From Homoserinimonas aerilata (lineage in GTDB: Bacteria; Actinomycetota; Actinomycetes; Actinomycetales; Microbacteriaceae), in the NCBI RefSeq assembly GCF_006716125.1, contig NZ_VFOM01000001.1, positions 1,488,001-1,552,000 on the forward strand: a stretch of 64,000 nucleotides of DNA. Reading direction: 5' to 3'. The translations under genes and the position numbers were made by a program. This document shows positions 9,370 to 18,248 of this stretch, in pieces. A model generated the notes under the pieces. That model was given only the letters and a program-made list of their open reading frames with translations, did not search any database and had not been told where the DNA came from. The stretch's first letter is position 1; every line of letters begins with the position of its first letter.

Positions 9370-10248
9370 TCAGTAGCGGTCGACAGCCGGGGGCGTCGGC
9401 GTGGCAAGAACCTTGCCCGCGGTCGACTCCCAAGCCTTTGCCCAGCGGCCATCCTCGTAAGAGGCCTCGAGCGTGTCGTTGATGAACGTGCGGAACGCGT
9501 CGTCACCCTTCTTCAGACCGATGCCGTAGGGCTCGGCCGTGAACGTCTGATCCAGAACCTCGAACTCGCCCTCGTTCTGGTCTGCGAGACCCGCGAGGAT
9601 CACGTTGTCGGTCGTGACAGCCGAAACCTCACCGTTGCGCAGCGGCTCCAGGCACGCGGAATAGGTCTCCGCCTGGAGGACGTTCGAGGTGTACTCGCTG
9701 ATGTTCTTCAGCGACGTCGAACCGGTGACCGTGCAGACCGCGAGGTTCGGGTCGTTCTTGAAACTGTCGACGTTCTCAATACCGTCAGGGTTGCCCGCAA
9801 GCACGAGGAAGTCCTGACCGGCCTCGTAGTACGGTCCGGCGAAGTCAACGACCTCCTTGCGAGTGTCATTGATCGTGTAGGTCGCGATCACGAGGTCAAC
9901 CTGGCCGCTCTCGATGAAGGGCTCGCGGTTGGCCGAGACAGTCTCAACCCACTTGATTCCCTCAGGCGCGATGCCGAGCTCAGCCGCGATCATCTTGCCG
10001 ATCTCGACATCGAAACCCTCCGGCCCGGACGGTCCCGTCAGCCCGAAGAGTGGCTGGTCGAACTTCGTGCCAATGGTGATGGCGCCCGCATCGCTGACCT
10101 TCGCCATCGTCGTGCCAGCCTCGAACTCTGCGCCGGTGTTGACATCCGGGGCATCCGTGCCAGGTGTTCCGCTGTCGGAACAGCCGGCAAGTGCGAGCAC
10201 GCCGACCAAGGCCACCGCGCCCATCATCAGACCCTTGTTGAGTCGCAT
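9370..10248 (-). CDS. gluB: Glutamate-type ABC importer substrate-binding lipoprotein
   Basis: Extracellular solute-binding protein of family 3 (SBP_bac_3), tethered by lipid. The 292 residues begin with a lipoprotein signal, and the lipobox LAGC puts the acylated Cys at 23. Mature landmarks are the GLTGPSGPEGFDVEIGKMIA region and ATYTINDTRKEVVDFAGPYY, both typical of glutamate/glutamine-binding relatives. ATG 10248 is preceded by GGAGGA. It lies between gluA and gluC in the importer operon. Ligand identity (Glu, Gln or Asp) cannot be fixed from sequence. Confidence 0.9.
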   Translation of the reverse strand: MRLNKGLMMGAVALVGVLALAGCSDSGTPGTDAPDVNTGAEFEAGTTMAKVSDAGAITIGTKFDQPLFGLTGPSGPEGFDVEIGKMIAAELGIAPEGIKWVETVSANREPFIESGQVDLVIATYTINDTRKEVVDFAGPYYEAGQDFLVLAGNPDGIENVDSFKNDPNLAVCTVTGSTSLKNISEYTSNVLQAETYSACLEPLRNGEVSAVTTDNVILAGLADQNEGEFEVLDQTFTAEPYGIGLKKGDDAFRTFINDTLEASYEDGRWAKAWESTAGKVLATPTPPAVDRY

Positions 10249-10283
10249 GATTCCTCCTTGTTGCTGTGTTACTCGCCCACTGG

Positions 10284-11099
10284 TCAGTGGTCGAGGATCT
10301 TCGAGAGGAAGTCCTTCGCTCTCGGAGACTGGGGGTTCGTGAAGAAGGACTCCGGGTCCGACTCCTCGACGATCTCGCCATCCGCCATGAAGACGACCCG
10401 GTCGGCCGCCTTACGGGCGAAGCCCATCTCGTGCGTGACCACGATCATCGTCATGCCCTCGGAGGCGAGCTGCACCATGACGTCGAGCACCTCATTGATC
10501 ATCTCCGGGTCGAGCGCACTCGTCGGCTCATCAAAGAGCATGACCTTCGGCTTCATCGCCAGAGCGCGGGCGATCGCCACACGCTGCTGCTGCCCACCAG
10601 AGAGCTGCGACGGCATCTTGTCGGCCTGCACGCCGATACCGACCCGATCGAGCAGCGCACGGGCATCCTTCTGGGCATCTGCCTTGGAACGCCCGCGGAC
10701 CTTGATCGGACCGAGCGTCACATTCTGCAGGATCGTCTTGTGCGCAAAAAGGTTGAAGGACTGGAAGACCATGCCGACATCCGCCCGCAGAGCGGCGAGC
10801 TGCTTGCCCTCCTCGGGCAGTTTCTTGCCGTCGATGCGGATCTCACCGGACGTGATCGTCTCGAGGCGATTGATCGTGCGGCAGAGCGTCGACTTGCCTG
10901 AACCCGACGGGCCGATCACCACGACGACCTCGCCCTTGTTCACGGTGAGGTTGATGTTCTTGAGCGCCTGAAAATCGCCATAGAACTTCTCGACATTTTC
11001 CATGACGACGAGGGGCTCACCCCGTGCCGCCTGGATGGGGTTGCTCCGCGTCTCAAAATGCGGGAGCTGAGTCTCCGCAACATCATCGTTCGGGGTCAT
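10284..11099 (-). CDS. gluA: Amino-acid ABC importer ATP-binding protein, GluA-like
   Basis: ATPase of the polar amino-acid importer. The 271 residues carry Walker A GPSGSGKS (63-70), signature [15 protein letters not shown], Walker [15 protein letters not shown] and H-loop THEMGFA. An N-terminal stretch of about 30 residues precedes the usual family start (MENVEKFYG). The ATG at 11099 is favoured because TAGGTT ends 6 nt before it, fitting a leaderless message. It is the first gene of the gluABCD-like operon. Confidence 0.91.
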   Translation of the reverse strand: MTPNDDVAETQLPHFETRSNPIQAARGEPLVVMENVEKFYGDFQALKNINLTVNKGEVVVVIGPSGSGKSTLCRTINRLETITSGEIRIDGKKLPEEGKQLAALRADVGMVFQSFNLFAHKTILQNVTLGPIKVRGRSKADAQKDARALLDRVGIGVQADKMPSQLSGGQQQRVAIARALAMKPKVMLFDEPTSALDPEMINEVLDVMVQLASEGMTMIVVTHEMGFARKAADRVVFMADGEIVEESDPESFFTNPQSPRAKDFLSKILDH

Positions 11100-11105
11100 G
11101 GATCA

Positions 11106-11111
11106 AACCTA
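11106..11111 (-). promoter_or_regulatory. Leaderless-type -10 element of gluA
   Basis: TAGGTT lies 6 nt before the gluA ATG, in the 88-nt gap behind the methyltransferase gene. No clear -35 and no Shine-Dalgarno sequence were seen. Confidence 0.5.
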
Positions 11112-11187
11112 GTGGGCGAATGTTGCCTGCGCATTTCACAAGGCACCCGAACGGGTGGCGTGTTATCGATTCGTGACCGCCGCGAGA

Positions 11188-12006
11188 CTACGCAGAACGG
11201 TGGGCGAACGCGCTCTCATACAGGCAGACGGATGCCGCCGTCGCCAGATTCATCGACTCCGCATGCCCGTAGATGGGCACCGTGATCGCACGATCAGCCA
11301 GAGCCAGATGCTCGTCACTCAGCCCGCGGGCCTCATTGCCGAACAGCCACGCCGTCGGCGCATCCAGCAGACCAGACGTGCGCGCAGCCAGCAGATCATC
11401 ACCCTTGATGTCAGCGGCGAGCACCTGCAGGCCCGCCGCACTCACCCGCTCCCTCAGCGAAGACAACTCCGCACCGACCGCCACCGGAACATGGAACAGC
11501 GAGCCCGTCGTCGAGCGCACCACCTTGGGGTTGTAGACATCGACCGTGCGGCCGCTGAAGATCACGCCGTCGGCCCCCGCAGCATCCGCAGCCCGGATGA
11601 TCGTTCCCGCATTGCCGGGATCACGAACCTCCTCGAGGATCACGATCAGCCTGGGGCCAGCACCATCCCCGCGAGGGGCCAGCATCTCCTTCACCGAGAC
11701 CGGGAACTGATGACAGACCGCGACAACACCCTGAGGCGTCACCGTGTCTGCCATCGCCTCAAGCACATGCTCGGTGACGAACTCGACATCGACGCCCGCC
11801 TCGACGGCAGCCTGCGCGAGATCCGGATACCGCTCCAAAGCCGTCGGCGTCGCAAACAACTCGATGACCAGCTCAGGGCGAAACGCCAGAGCCTCACTCA
11901 CCGCCTGCGGGCCCTCCAAAAGAAAGAGCCCGGTCTGGGACCGGGCGTCTCTCTTGCGAAGTTTCGCGACGCCGCGCACACGAGGTGAGCGCGGGTTGTC
12001 AAGCAT
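11188..12006 (-). CDS. TrmH/SpoU-family RNA 2'-O-methyltransferase
   Basis: SPOUT-class SAM-dependent RNA ribose methyltransferase, 272 residues. An N-terminal substrate-binding domain (about 1-100) is followed by a knotted domain with motif 1 DPGNAGTIIRAADAAG, motif 2 WLFGNEARGLSDEH and motif 3 VPIYGHAESMNLATAA, which holds the conserved Ser-Met-Asn-Leu. Its place directly after rplT is common in actinobacteria, where it is usually annotated as a 23S rRNA methyltransferase. The exact nucleotide is unknown. It has its own leaderless-type promoter. Confidence 0.88.
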   Translation of the reverse strand: MLDNPRSPRVRGVAKLRKRDARSQTGLFLLEGPQAVSEALAFRPELVIELFATPTALERYPDLAQAAVEAGVDVEFVTEHVLEAMADTVTPQGVVAVCHQFPVSVKEMLAPRGDGAGPRLIVILEEVRDPGNAGTIIRAADAAGADGVIFSGRTVDVYNPKVVRSTTGSLFHVPVAVGAELSSLRERVSAAGLQVLAADIKGDDLLAARTSGLLDAPTAWLFGNEARGLSDEHLALADRAITVPIYGHAESMNLATAASVCLYESAFAHRSA

Positions 12007-12012
12007 GGCCCA

Positions 12013-12018
12013 AGTCTA
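12013..12018 (-). promoter_or_regulatory. Leaderless-type -10 element of the TrmH-family gene
   Basis: TAGACT lies 6 nt before ATG 12006, inside the 28-nt gap after rplT. The gene may therefore be transcribed alone as well as by read-through from infC-rpmI-rplT. Confidence 0.5.
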
Positions 12019-12034
12019 GGCCGTCAGGAGCTAC

Positions 12035-12421
12035 TTAGGCAGACACCTTGGGCGCCGAAGTGTCGGCAGGCAGCGCGGCCTTGGCGGTCGCGACAATAGC
12101 CGCGAACGTCTTCGGGTCGGTCACGGCCAGGTCGGCCAGGATGCGACGGTCGACCTGCACGCCAGCCAGGTTCAGACCCTGGATGAAGCGGTTGTAGGTG
12201 AGGCCGTTCGCACGCGACGCGGCGTTGATGCGCTGGATCCAGAGGCGACGGAAGTCACCCTTGCGGGCACGACGGTCACGGTACGCGTAGACGAGCGAGT
12301 GGGTGACCTGCTCCTTCGCCTTGCGGTAGAGACGCGAACGCTGGCCGCGGTAACCGCTGGCACGCTCGAGGATGACCCGACGCTTCTTGTGGGCGTTGAC
12401 AGCCCGCTTTACTCTTGCCAT
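12035..12421 (-). CDS. rplT: 50S ribosomal protein bL20
   Basis: Ribosomal protein bL20, needed early in large-subunit assembly and a known autoregulator of this operon in other bacteria. The 128 residues begin [15 protein letters not shown] and contain the typical [15 protein letters not shown]. The C-terminal tail (about 115-128, Ala-rich) is slightly longer than the E. coli protein. Third gene of infC-rpmI-rplT. I did not recognise an L20-binding pseudoknot in the short gap before it. Confidence 0.98.
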   Translation of the reverse strand: MARVKRAVNAHKKRRVILERASGYRGQRSRLYRKAKEQVTHSLVYAYRDRRARKGDFRRLWIQRINAASRANGLTYNRFIQGLNLAGVQVDRRILADLAVTDPKTFAAIVATAKAALPADTSAPKVSA

Positions 12422-12462
12422 TTTGCTTCTACTTCCTTAACGTTTCAGAGTTCTTCAGCGGC

Positions 12463-12666
12463 TCAGCGGCCGGCTTTGCCGAGAAGGCGCTTGATGACCT
12501 TCGCGTCCTGCGGTGCCAGCACCTGGTCGGAGTTCAGACGGCGCTTACGCTGGCCCGACTTCACCTCGAGGTTGTGGCGCATACCCGCCTGCTGCTTCAT
12601 GACCTTGCCGCTTCCGGTGACCTTGAAACGCTTCTTAGCCCCTGAGTGGCTCTTCTGCTTAGGCAT
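12463..12666 (-). CDS. rpmI: 50S ribosomal protein bL35
   Basis: Small basic ribosomal protein of 67 residues starting [14 protein letters not shown], the invariant bL35 N-terminus, with the conserved [21 protein letters not shown]-type ribosome-binding site lies just upstream. It sits between infC (62-nt gap) and rplT (41-nt gap) in the universal order. Confidence 0.98.
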   Translation of the reverse strand: MPKQKSHSGAKKRFKVTGSGKVMKQQAGMRHNLEVKSGQRKRRLNSDQVLAPQDAKVIKRLLGKAGR

Positions 12667-12728
12667 TTCTCTCCTTGTTCACTGTCGTACTGCTTGGCGC
12701 CCCCGCGGACGCAAGACTGTTGTGGCCG

Positions 12729-13340
12729 CTACTCGGCCGGGGACTCTGCCGGCTGCTCTGCACCCGGCTCGGCGCTGGAAGACGACTTCGCCGCCGTCTT
12801 ACGGGCATCCGACTCCGCCTTGGCCTCCGCCTTCGTGCGAAGCGGCCCGATGACCATGACCATGTTGCGGCCATCGATCATAGGGGTCGACTCGACCGAA
12901 CCGAACTCCGCGACATCCTCCGCAAAACGCTGCAGCAGGCGAACGCCCTGCTCGGGGCGCGACTGCTCACGACCGCGGAACAGGATCATGGCCTTGACCT
13001 TGTCGCCCTGCTTGAGGAAGCCCTCAGCGCGCTTGCGCTTGGTCTCGTAGTCGTGCTTGTCGATCTTGAGACGGAAACGAACCTCCTTGAGGATCGTGTT
13101 CGTCTGATTGCGCTTGGCCTCCTTGGCCTTCTGCGCGGTTTCGTACTTGAACTTGCCGAAATCCATGATCTTTGCGACAGGCGGCTTGGAATTGGGAGCA
13201 ACCTCAACCAAATCCAGGTCGGCCTCTTGGGCAAGACGGATCGCCTCTTCGATACGGACGACGCCAACCTGCTCGCCCCCGGGGCCAACGAGACGAACCT
13301 CGGGAACACGGATTCGGTCATTCGTTCTGGGATCGCTGAT
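12729..13340 (-). CDS. infC: Translation initiation factor IF-3, apparent AUC start
   Basis: IF-3 binds the 30S subunit and rejects non-standard start codons and initiator mismatches. Translating from the ATC at 13340-13338 gives 203 residues beginning [17 protein letters not shown], the usual actinobacterial N-terminus with Ile (initiator Met in the cell) in first place. An AGAGGAG ribosome-binding site lies 5 nt upstream. The first in-frame GTG at 13211 would delete about 43 conserved residues of the N domain. A C-terminal Ala/Glu-rich tail of about 25 residues follows the C domain. IF-3 genes of other bacteria use AUU or AUC for autoregulation, and the same is inferred here. Confidence 0.95.
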   Translation of the reverse strand: MSDPRTNDRIRVPEVRLVGPGGEQVGVVRIEEAIRLAQEADLDLVEVAPNSKPPVAKIMDFGKFKYETAQKAKEAKRNQTNTILKEVRFRLKIDKHDYETKRKRAEGFLKQGDKVKAMILFRGREQSRPEQGVRLLQRFAEDVAEFGSVESTPMIDGRNMVMVIGPLRTKAEAKAESDARKTAAKSSSSAEPGAEQPAESPAE

Positions 13341-13653
13341 GCGGTGCTCCTCTATAGATCGTCGCTTCGCAATGAAGCACTACCTGCCTGGCCTTCGGCG
13401 GATGCCGTGGCGACGAGAGGAGAGAAATCGCACCGGAAGCAACCCCGATCAGAGAATCGGGACACCCGGCACGGCGCCCTTGAAACTACCTCAGCACACT
13501 CGCGTGCGCGTCGGCGGGGTGCCAACAACCCGGTAACCTTTAAGTGCCAAACAACAACACAGGCGGTCAAGCGCGGGTGGGAGAATCTCCACTTTCGTAT
13601 CTGGAACCATCACAGGTCCCAGAGCCCGGACGAGTCTATCAGAGGAAAGCTTC
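13341..13653. promoter_or_regulatory. Divergent intergenic region between infC and the DUF1844 gene
   Basis: This 313-bp gap contains no recognisable gene. It must hold the infC operon promoter on the minus strand and that of the DUF1844 gene on the plus strand. Around 13544-13560 it is less GC-rich than its surroundings (includes CTTTAAGTGCC), a likely promoter zone. A 6-bp hairpin (CCCGAT/ATCGGG, 13444-13461) would lie in the infC leader. I could not place either promoter with confidence. Confidence 0.45.
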
Positions 13654-14031
13654 ATGAGCGATACCGAGCACAATCACGTATTCACCGACTCCCCCGCGGA
13701 GTCACCCGAGACGGATGCGGCCCGCGATATCAGCGAAGTACCGGCCATCGAAATCATCAACACGGTAGCCGTGCACCTGCTCAGCGCCGCCGCAGTCAAA
13801 TGCGGCCTCGCCGACGACCCCGAGAACGAACTCGACCTCGACGAAGCACGCAAACTCATCAACGCCCTCGCCGGCCTCATCACCGCGGCGGCACCCGACC
13901 TCTCCGACTCACACGCGCGACCGCTGCGCGACGGCCTGCGCTCGGTGCAACTCGCCTTCCGCGAAGCATCATCCATTCCGGATGCGCCGGGCAAAGGGCC
14001 AGGAGAGAAGCTCACAGGCTCGGTCGTCTGA
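13654..14031 (+). CDS. DUF1844 family protein
   Basis: A 125-residue soluble acidic protein with a conserved helical core, VPAIEIINTVAVHLLSAAAVKCGL and LDEARKLINALAGLITAAAP, that matches DUF1844. Its function is unknown. The family is typically found next to infC in actinobacteria, as here, divergently transcribed. Start ATG 13654 has a GAGGAA ribosome-binding site. The last ~20 residues (PDAPGKGPGEKLTGSVV) look disordered. It converges on the sseB-like gene. Confidence 0.8.
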   Translation: MSDTEHNHVFTDSPAESPETDAARDISEVPAIEIINTVAVHLLSAAAVKCGLADDPENELDLDEARKLINALAGLITAAAPDLSDSHARPLRDGLRSVQLAFREASSIPDAPGKGPGEKLTGSVV

Positions 14032-14053
14032 ACCGGTAGGTGGGTTGCTCGCA

Positions 14054-14135
14054 GGTCAGGTTTCGAGACGGCCTCGTTCCTCGGCCTCCTCAACCCGCGG
14101 GGGACGATCGCTCCTCGGTCCTCAACCCGCGGGGG
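14054..14135. repeat. Imperfect direct repeat of an intergenic GGTTGAGGA...TCTCGAAACC element
   Basis: Minus-strand reading shows two copies of CCCCCGCGGGTTGAGGA (16-bp exact core at 14088-14103 and 14120-14135), each followed by a CCGAGGA-CGA segment. The full element ends GTCTCGAAACC near 14069. The second copy covers the last codons and stop of the sseB-like gene. The GGTTGAG...CTCGAAACC shape resembles dispersed palindromic intergenic repeats of Microbacteriaceae. It could also act as a bidirectional terminator between the convergent genes. Confidence 0.55.
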
Positions 14136-14931
14136 TTGGGCGGAGTTTGACCGCCAGGGAGTCGACGCGTTCCGCGATCGTGGTGCTGGAGGCCCAGCGC
14201 TGCTGGACCCGAGCCAGAAGCGCGTCGAGGGTGGCCTGATCGAGGCCCGGGGCCAGAGTGAGCGTCACCACGAGCTCGGGGCCCAGCAGACGGGCATCCG
14301 GATCTCCCTGCGACAGAACGAGCTGCGCGACAAGCGGCTCGGATGCGATCGACGCCTCGAACTCGGCGACAACCTCTGGATCAGAATGGCTCGGCACCCA
14401 CGGCAGCGACTGCGCGATCGCCCAGAGCGCGGGTCGGCGCACCACGAACTCCGAAGGAGACGTCGGGTCGAGCACCACCAGATCGGTGCCCTCATCGGCA
14501 GCAGCCAACGCCACGCGCACCGCATCGACGGGGACAGGCCGTGCCATCGGATTCCAGCGCTGCATCGCCTCGACCGAGCCGAACACAGGCATCACATTGC
14601 GGCCATCCGGCCCCGCCACCGTCACGATCGACAGCTCCGCGCTCTTGTCAACCACGACGCCGTGCTCATTGACGCCGGACTCCCCCAGCTGCGCCACCAG
14701 CGGCACCAGCAGCCGGCACTCGCGCAGAGCGTCGACGACCTCGACAGCATCCGTCTGGCCAGCCCTGAAGCGGTCCAGCGCCGAACTCAGCCCCTCGGGC
14801 GCGGAGCCGTCATCCTCGGCGACCGCCGGATCGACCTCCTCGAAATGCCGCCCGGCCCACGGACGCCCCGCGGAATCCGCCAGCCTCGTCGAGACCGGAA
14901 CGCCATCGTGCTTCGAATCGCCGTCGTGCAT
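14122..14931 (-). CDS. SseB-family protein
   Basis: A 269-residue protein related to the SseB N-terminal domain family (core about 45-180, e.g. ALRECRLLVPLVAQ and VMPVFGSVEAMQRW). The second half (about 180-269) is the associated C-terminal domain. No catalytic motif is evident and no signal or membrane helix is seen. Function unknown. ATG 14931 overlaps the hisA stop by one base (TGATG), so it is coupled to histidine genes, a common actinobacterial arrangement. A role in histidine synthesis should not be assumed. Confidence 0.78.
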   Translation of the reverse strand: MHDGDSKHDGVPVSTRLADSAGRPWAGRHFEEVDPAVAEDDGSAPEGLSSALDRFRAGQTDAVEVVDALRECRLLVPLVAQLGESGVNEHGVVVDKSAELSIVTVAGPDGRNVMPVFGSVEAMQRWNPMARPVPVDAVRVALAAADEGTDLVVLDPTSPSEFVVRRPALWAIAQSLPWVPSHSDPEVVAEFEASIASEPLVAQLVLSQGDPDARLLGPELVVTLTLAPGLDQATLDALLARVQQRWASSTTIAERVDSLAVKLRPTPAG

Positions 14932-15680
14932 CAGTCGCTGGCGACGTCCAACGCCTCGGCCAGCGTGAAGGCCTTGTTGTAGAGCGCCTTGCCGACGATC
15001 GCGCCCTCCAGCCCGAGCGGCACAAGCTCGCGCAGGGCAACCAGATCGTCAAGGTTCGAGATGCCACCGGAGGCGATCACCGGGCGCGGCGTGTGGTCGA
15101 GCACCTGCCGCAGCAGCTCGACGTTCGGGCCCTGCATCGTGCCATCCTTCGTCACATCAGTGACGACGTAGCGCGCACAGCCAGCCTCCTCCAGTCGATC
15201 CATGACCGACCAGAGATCACCCGCATCCTTCGTCCATCCCCGCGTCGCGAGCGTCGTGCCGCGCACATCGAGGCCGACCGCGATCGCCTCACCGTACTCG
15301 GCGATCACATGGGCCGCCCACTCCGGGTTCTCGAGGGCTGCTGTGCCCAGGTTGAGACGCTTCGCCCCCGTCGCCAGGGCCGCCTCGAGCGACTCGTCGT
15401 CGCGGATGCCGCCAGAGAGTTCAATGTTGACGACGCCGCGCACCTGACGGATCACCTTCTTGATGACACCGTGGTTGTTGCCCCGGCCGAACGCGGCATC
15501 GAGGTCCACCAGGTGGATCCACTCGGCGCCCTGCGCAGCCCACTCCTCAGCGGCCGCCACAGGGTCGCCATAGCTGGTCTCGCTGCCGGCCTCCCCGCGG
15601 GTCAGCCGCACCGCCTTGCCATCCGAAACATCGACCGCCGGAAAAAGGGTGAGACCGGGGGTCTTGTTGAACTCGCTCAT
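14931..15680 (-). CDS. hisA: HisA/PriA phosphoribosyl isomerase
   Basis: TIM-barrel isomerase of the histidine pathway (ProFAR to PRFAR). Actinobacterial PriA also performs the TrpF step of tryptophan synthesis. Residues 1-249 start [20 protein letters not shown], with the catalytic Asp in [11 protein letters not shown] and the second in [15 protein letters not shown]. Phosphate-binding loops are ELSGGIRDD and IASGGISN. An ATG at 15680 is chosen; upstream in-frame sequence is not conserved protein. Dual HisA/TrpF activity is inferred from lineage, not shown. Confidence 0.93.
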   Translation of the reverse strand: MSEFNKTPGLTLFPAVDVSDGKAVRLTRGEAGSETSYGDPVAAAEEWAAQGAEWIHLVDLDAAFGRGNNHGVIKKVIRQVRGVVNIELSGGIRDDESLEAALATGAKRLNLGTAALENPEWAAHVIAEYGEAIAVGLDVRGTTLATRGWTKDAGDLWSVMDRLEEAGCARYVVTDVTKDGTMQGPNVELLRQVLDHTPRPVIASGGISNLDDLVALRELVPLGLEGAIVGKALYNKAFTLAEALDVASD

Positions 15681-15780
15681 GAAGGGCTTTCTCGGCTGAT
15701 CGCCGGGGACGCATACAGGTGAGGGCGCGAACGCGCTGAACAAGAAACAGATACTACCCGCGTTTGGACACGGCAGAGAA

Positions 15781-16413
15781 TCAGAGGCTGCCGATCCAGT
15801 TCGAGAGCACGCGAATGCCCGGTGCCCCCGACTTCTCCGGGTGGAACTGGGTCGCCGACAGCGGGCCGTTCTCGACCGCCGCGAGGAAGCGCTCGCCATG
15901 CTCGGACCAGGTCAGAAGGGCAGGAGGAAACGGCGGCACGATGTCGAGCGTCCACTCATGCGCGGCGTAGGAGTGCACGAAGTAGAAGCGCTCGTCTTCG
16001 ACTCCCTCGAACAGCACGGAACCGGCATCCGGCTGCACAGTGTTCCAGCCCATGTGCGGCACGACGGGGGCATCGAGCAGGCTCACGGTGCCCGGCCACT
16101 CGCCGAGACCCTCCGTACCCTGCCCGCGTTCGACACCGTGCTCGAACAGAACCTGCATTCCGACGCAGATGCCCATCACCGGTCGACCGCCGGCAAGGCG
16201 CCGCTCGATGAGTTCAGGACCGCCGACAGCGCGAAGCGCCTCCATGACCGCCGAGAACGCGCCGACCCCGGGAACCAGGAGGCCGTCCGCCTCGGCCACC
16301 CTGCGCCGATCGGCGGTCAACTCGACGTCTGCGCCCGCAAGTTCGAGCGCCTTGACCGCGGAGTGGACGTTGCCGCTGCCGTAGTCAAGGACGACGACCG
16401 ACTTGCGCGTCAC
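15781..16413 (-). CDS. hisH: Imidazole glycerol phosphate synthase, glutaminase subunit
   Basis: Class I glutamine amidotransferase that feeds ammonia to HisF. The 210 residues contain the nucleophile motif [14 protein letters not shown] (Cys near 83) and the His/Glu pair in [10 protein letters not shown] (near 191-193). The N-terminus [13 protein letters not shown] is typical. The likely start is GTG 16413, 16 nt after the hisB stop, although its ribosome-binding site is weak. hisF is not in the window. Gap to hisA is 100 nt. Confidence 0.95.
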   Translation of the reverse strand: MTRKSVVVLDYGSGNVHSAVKALELAGADVELTADRRRVAEADGLLVPGVGAFSAVMEALRAVGGPELIERRLAGGRPVMGICVGMQVLFEHGVERGQGTEGLGEWPGTVSLLDAPVVPHMGWNTVQPDAGSVLFEGVEDERFYFVHSYAAHEWTLDIVPPFPPALLTWSEHGERFLAAVENGPLSATQFHPEKSGAPGIRVLSNWIGSL

Positions 16414-16429
16414 AGGAGAGCCCCCGACA

Positions 16430-17053
16430 TCAGAGAGCGCCCTTCGTCGACGGGATGCCGGACACGCGGGAGTCGCGCTGGACCGCCGTGCGCATGGCAC
16501 GGGCGAAAGCCTTGAACTCCGCCTCCGCGATGTGATGCGGGTCGCGACCGCCGAGCACCGTGATGTGCACCGTGAGCCCGGCATGGAACGTGATCGCCTC
16601 GAAGACATGACGCACCATCGAACCGGTGAAGTGGCCACCGATGAGGTGGAACTCGAAGCCCGCCGGCTCACCGCTGTGCACCAGGTACGGGCGGCCAGAG
16701 ACATCAACAACTGCGCGGACGAGCGCCTCGTCGAGCGGGACGTGGGCGTCACCATAGCGCGAGATACCCGCCTTGTCGCCGAGCGCCTGAGCGATCGCCT
16801 TGCCGAGGACGATACCGATGTCTTCCACCGTGTGGTGCACGTCGATCTCGGTGTCGCCTGTCGCACGCACATCGAGATCGATGAGCGAGTGCTTGGAGAA
16901 GGCGGTCAGCATGTGATCGAAGAACGGCACCGACGTGGACACGTTCGAGGTGCCCGTGCCATCGAGGTTCACCGAGAGCTCGATGCTGGACTCGCTGGTC
17001 TCGCGGGACAGCCGGGCCGTCCTGCTCTGGGTCGAACTGCCGAGCTCTGACAT
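16430..17053 (-). CDS. hisB: Imidazoleglycerol-phosphate dehydratase
   Basis: Manganese-dependent dehydratase of histidine synthesis (monofunctional, no phosphatase domain). The 207 residues include metal-binding motifs [20 protein letters not shown] and [16 protein letters not shown], in two structurally repeated halves. ATG 17053 has AAGGA 6 nt upstream. It lies between hisC (82-nt gap) and hisH. Confidence 0.97.
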   Translation of the reverse strand: MSELGSSTQSRTARLSRETSESSIELSVNLDGTGTSNVSTSVPFFDHMLTAFSKHSLIDLDVRATGDTEIDVHHTVEDIGIVLGKAIAQALGDKAGISRYGDAHVPLDEALVRAVVDVSGRPYLVHSGEPAGFEFHLIGGHFTGSMVRHVFEAITFHAGLTVHITVLGGRDPHHIAEAEFKAFARAMRTAVQRDSRVSGIPSTKGAL

Positions 17054-17135
17054 GCCGGATCCTTAGGTCACTGGTCTGGGCGCACGGAGAACCCGAACGC
17101 GAGAAGGCGCGGGGCCTGGGCCCCTGAGGTCGAGT

Positions 17136-18215
17136 CTACCGAGTGGTGAGATCAGCGAGGGCGGCCAGGAAGGCACTCGTCTCCGCCTCCGTTCCCGCCG
17201 TCACGCGCAGGTGGTGCGGGATGCCGACATCGCGAATCAGGATGTCGCGCTCGAGGAGAGCCTCGAACAGCCCCTTCGGGTCATCGACACCGCCGAACAG
17301 CACGAAGTTGGATGCGCTGGGCAGCGGCGTGTAGCCAAGGGCAGCCAACTCGACCACGAGGCGGTCGCGCTGGGTGCGGATGTCATCGACCATGGCCAAC
17401 ATCTCGGGCGTGTGCTCGAGTGCAGCGACAGCCGCCGCCTGGGTGAGCGCCGACAGGTGGTATGGAAGCCGCACAAGACGAAGGGCGTCGGCGATGACCG
17501 GATCGGCCGCCAGATAGCCCACCCGGGCGCCCGCGAACGCGAACGCCTTGCTCATGGTGCGCGAAACGACCAGACGCTCCCGGCCCTCGAGCAGATCGAG
17601 GGCCGACGGCGCGCCATCGGGGGCGAACTCGGCGTAGGCCTCATCGACGACAACGATCCCGTCGCACGCGTCGTAGGCGGCGGCGATCGTCTCGAGCGAG
17701 AGGTGCGTGCCCGTCGGGTTGTTGGGCGAGCAGAGAAAGACGACATCGGGCTGGGTGCGACGGATCGACTCTACGACGGTCTGCGGGGAGATCTCGTAGC
17801 CGGCATCCCGCTCCCCCATCACCCACTGCGTGTCGGTGATCTCGGCGATGATCGAGTGCATCGAATAGCTCGGCGGAAAACCGAGCACCTTGCGCCCCGG
17901 ACCGCCGAAGGCCAGCAGAAGCTGCTGGAGGATCTCGTTCGACCCATTGGCAGCCCAGATGTTCTCGGCCGTCAGCCCGTGGCCGACATAACCGGCGAGC
18001 CGTTCACGAAGCTCCGTGAACTCGCGATCAGGATAGCGATTGACCGACAGAATGGCCCGAGCCAACGACGTGACGATGTCATGCGCGACCGGCTCGGGGA
18101 TCGGGTGCGTGTTCTCGTTGACGTTCAGCGCATAGCGCACATTGATCTGCGGAGCGCCGTACGGACTCTTGCCGCGAAGGCTGTCACGAAGGGGAAGGTC
18201 TGAAAGGGAAGCCAC
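17136..18215 (-). CDS. hisC: Histidinol-phosphate aminotransferase
   Basis: PLP enzyme converting imidazole-acetol phosphate to histidinol phosphate. The 359 residues have ANGSNEILQQLL, FLCSPNNPTGTHLSL, VVVDEAYAEFAPDG, and the PLP lysine in SRTMSKAFAFAGARVGY. The start is GTG 18215, preceded by a good TAGGAT -10 element ending 6 nt upstream and no ribosome-binding site, so the his genes probably begin as a leaderless message. It follows the LysM gene by 33 nt on the same strand. Confidence 0.96.
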   Translation of the reverse strand: MASLSDLPLRDSLRGKSPYGAPQINVRYALNVNENTHPIPEPVAHDIVTSLARAILSVNRYPDREFTELRERLAGYVGHGLTAENIWAANGSNEILQQLLLAFGGPGRKVLGFPPSYSMHSIIAEITDTQWVMGERDAGYEISPQTVVESIRRTQPDVVFLCSPNNPTGTHLSLETIAAAYDACDGIVVVDEAYAEFAPDGAPSALDLLEGRERLVVSRTMSKAFAFAGARVGYLAADPVIADALRLVRLPYHLSALTQAAAVAALEHTPEMLAMVDDIRTQRDRLVVELAALGYTPLPSASNFVLFGGVDDPKGLFEALLERDILIRDVGIPHHLRVTAGTEAETSAFLAALADLTTR

Positions 18216-18221
18216 CGCTCA

Positions 18222-18227
18222 ATCCTA
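18222..18227 (-). promoter_or_regulatory. Leaderless-type -10 element of hisC
   Basis: TAGGAT, close to the TATAAT consensus, ends 6 nt before the GTG of hisC in the 33-nt gap after the LysM gene. This probably starts the hisC-hisB-hisH-hisA-sseB transcript. Confidence 0.55.
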
Positions 18228-18248
18228 TTTCAGCCCGGCAGACCTCAT

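Noticed and set aside
11139..11156. Short inverted repeat CACCCG/CGGGTG between the methyltransferase and gluA genes
   Set aside because: The loop would be only two bases and the stem six; too weak to call a terminator.
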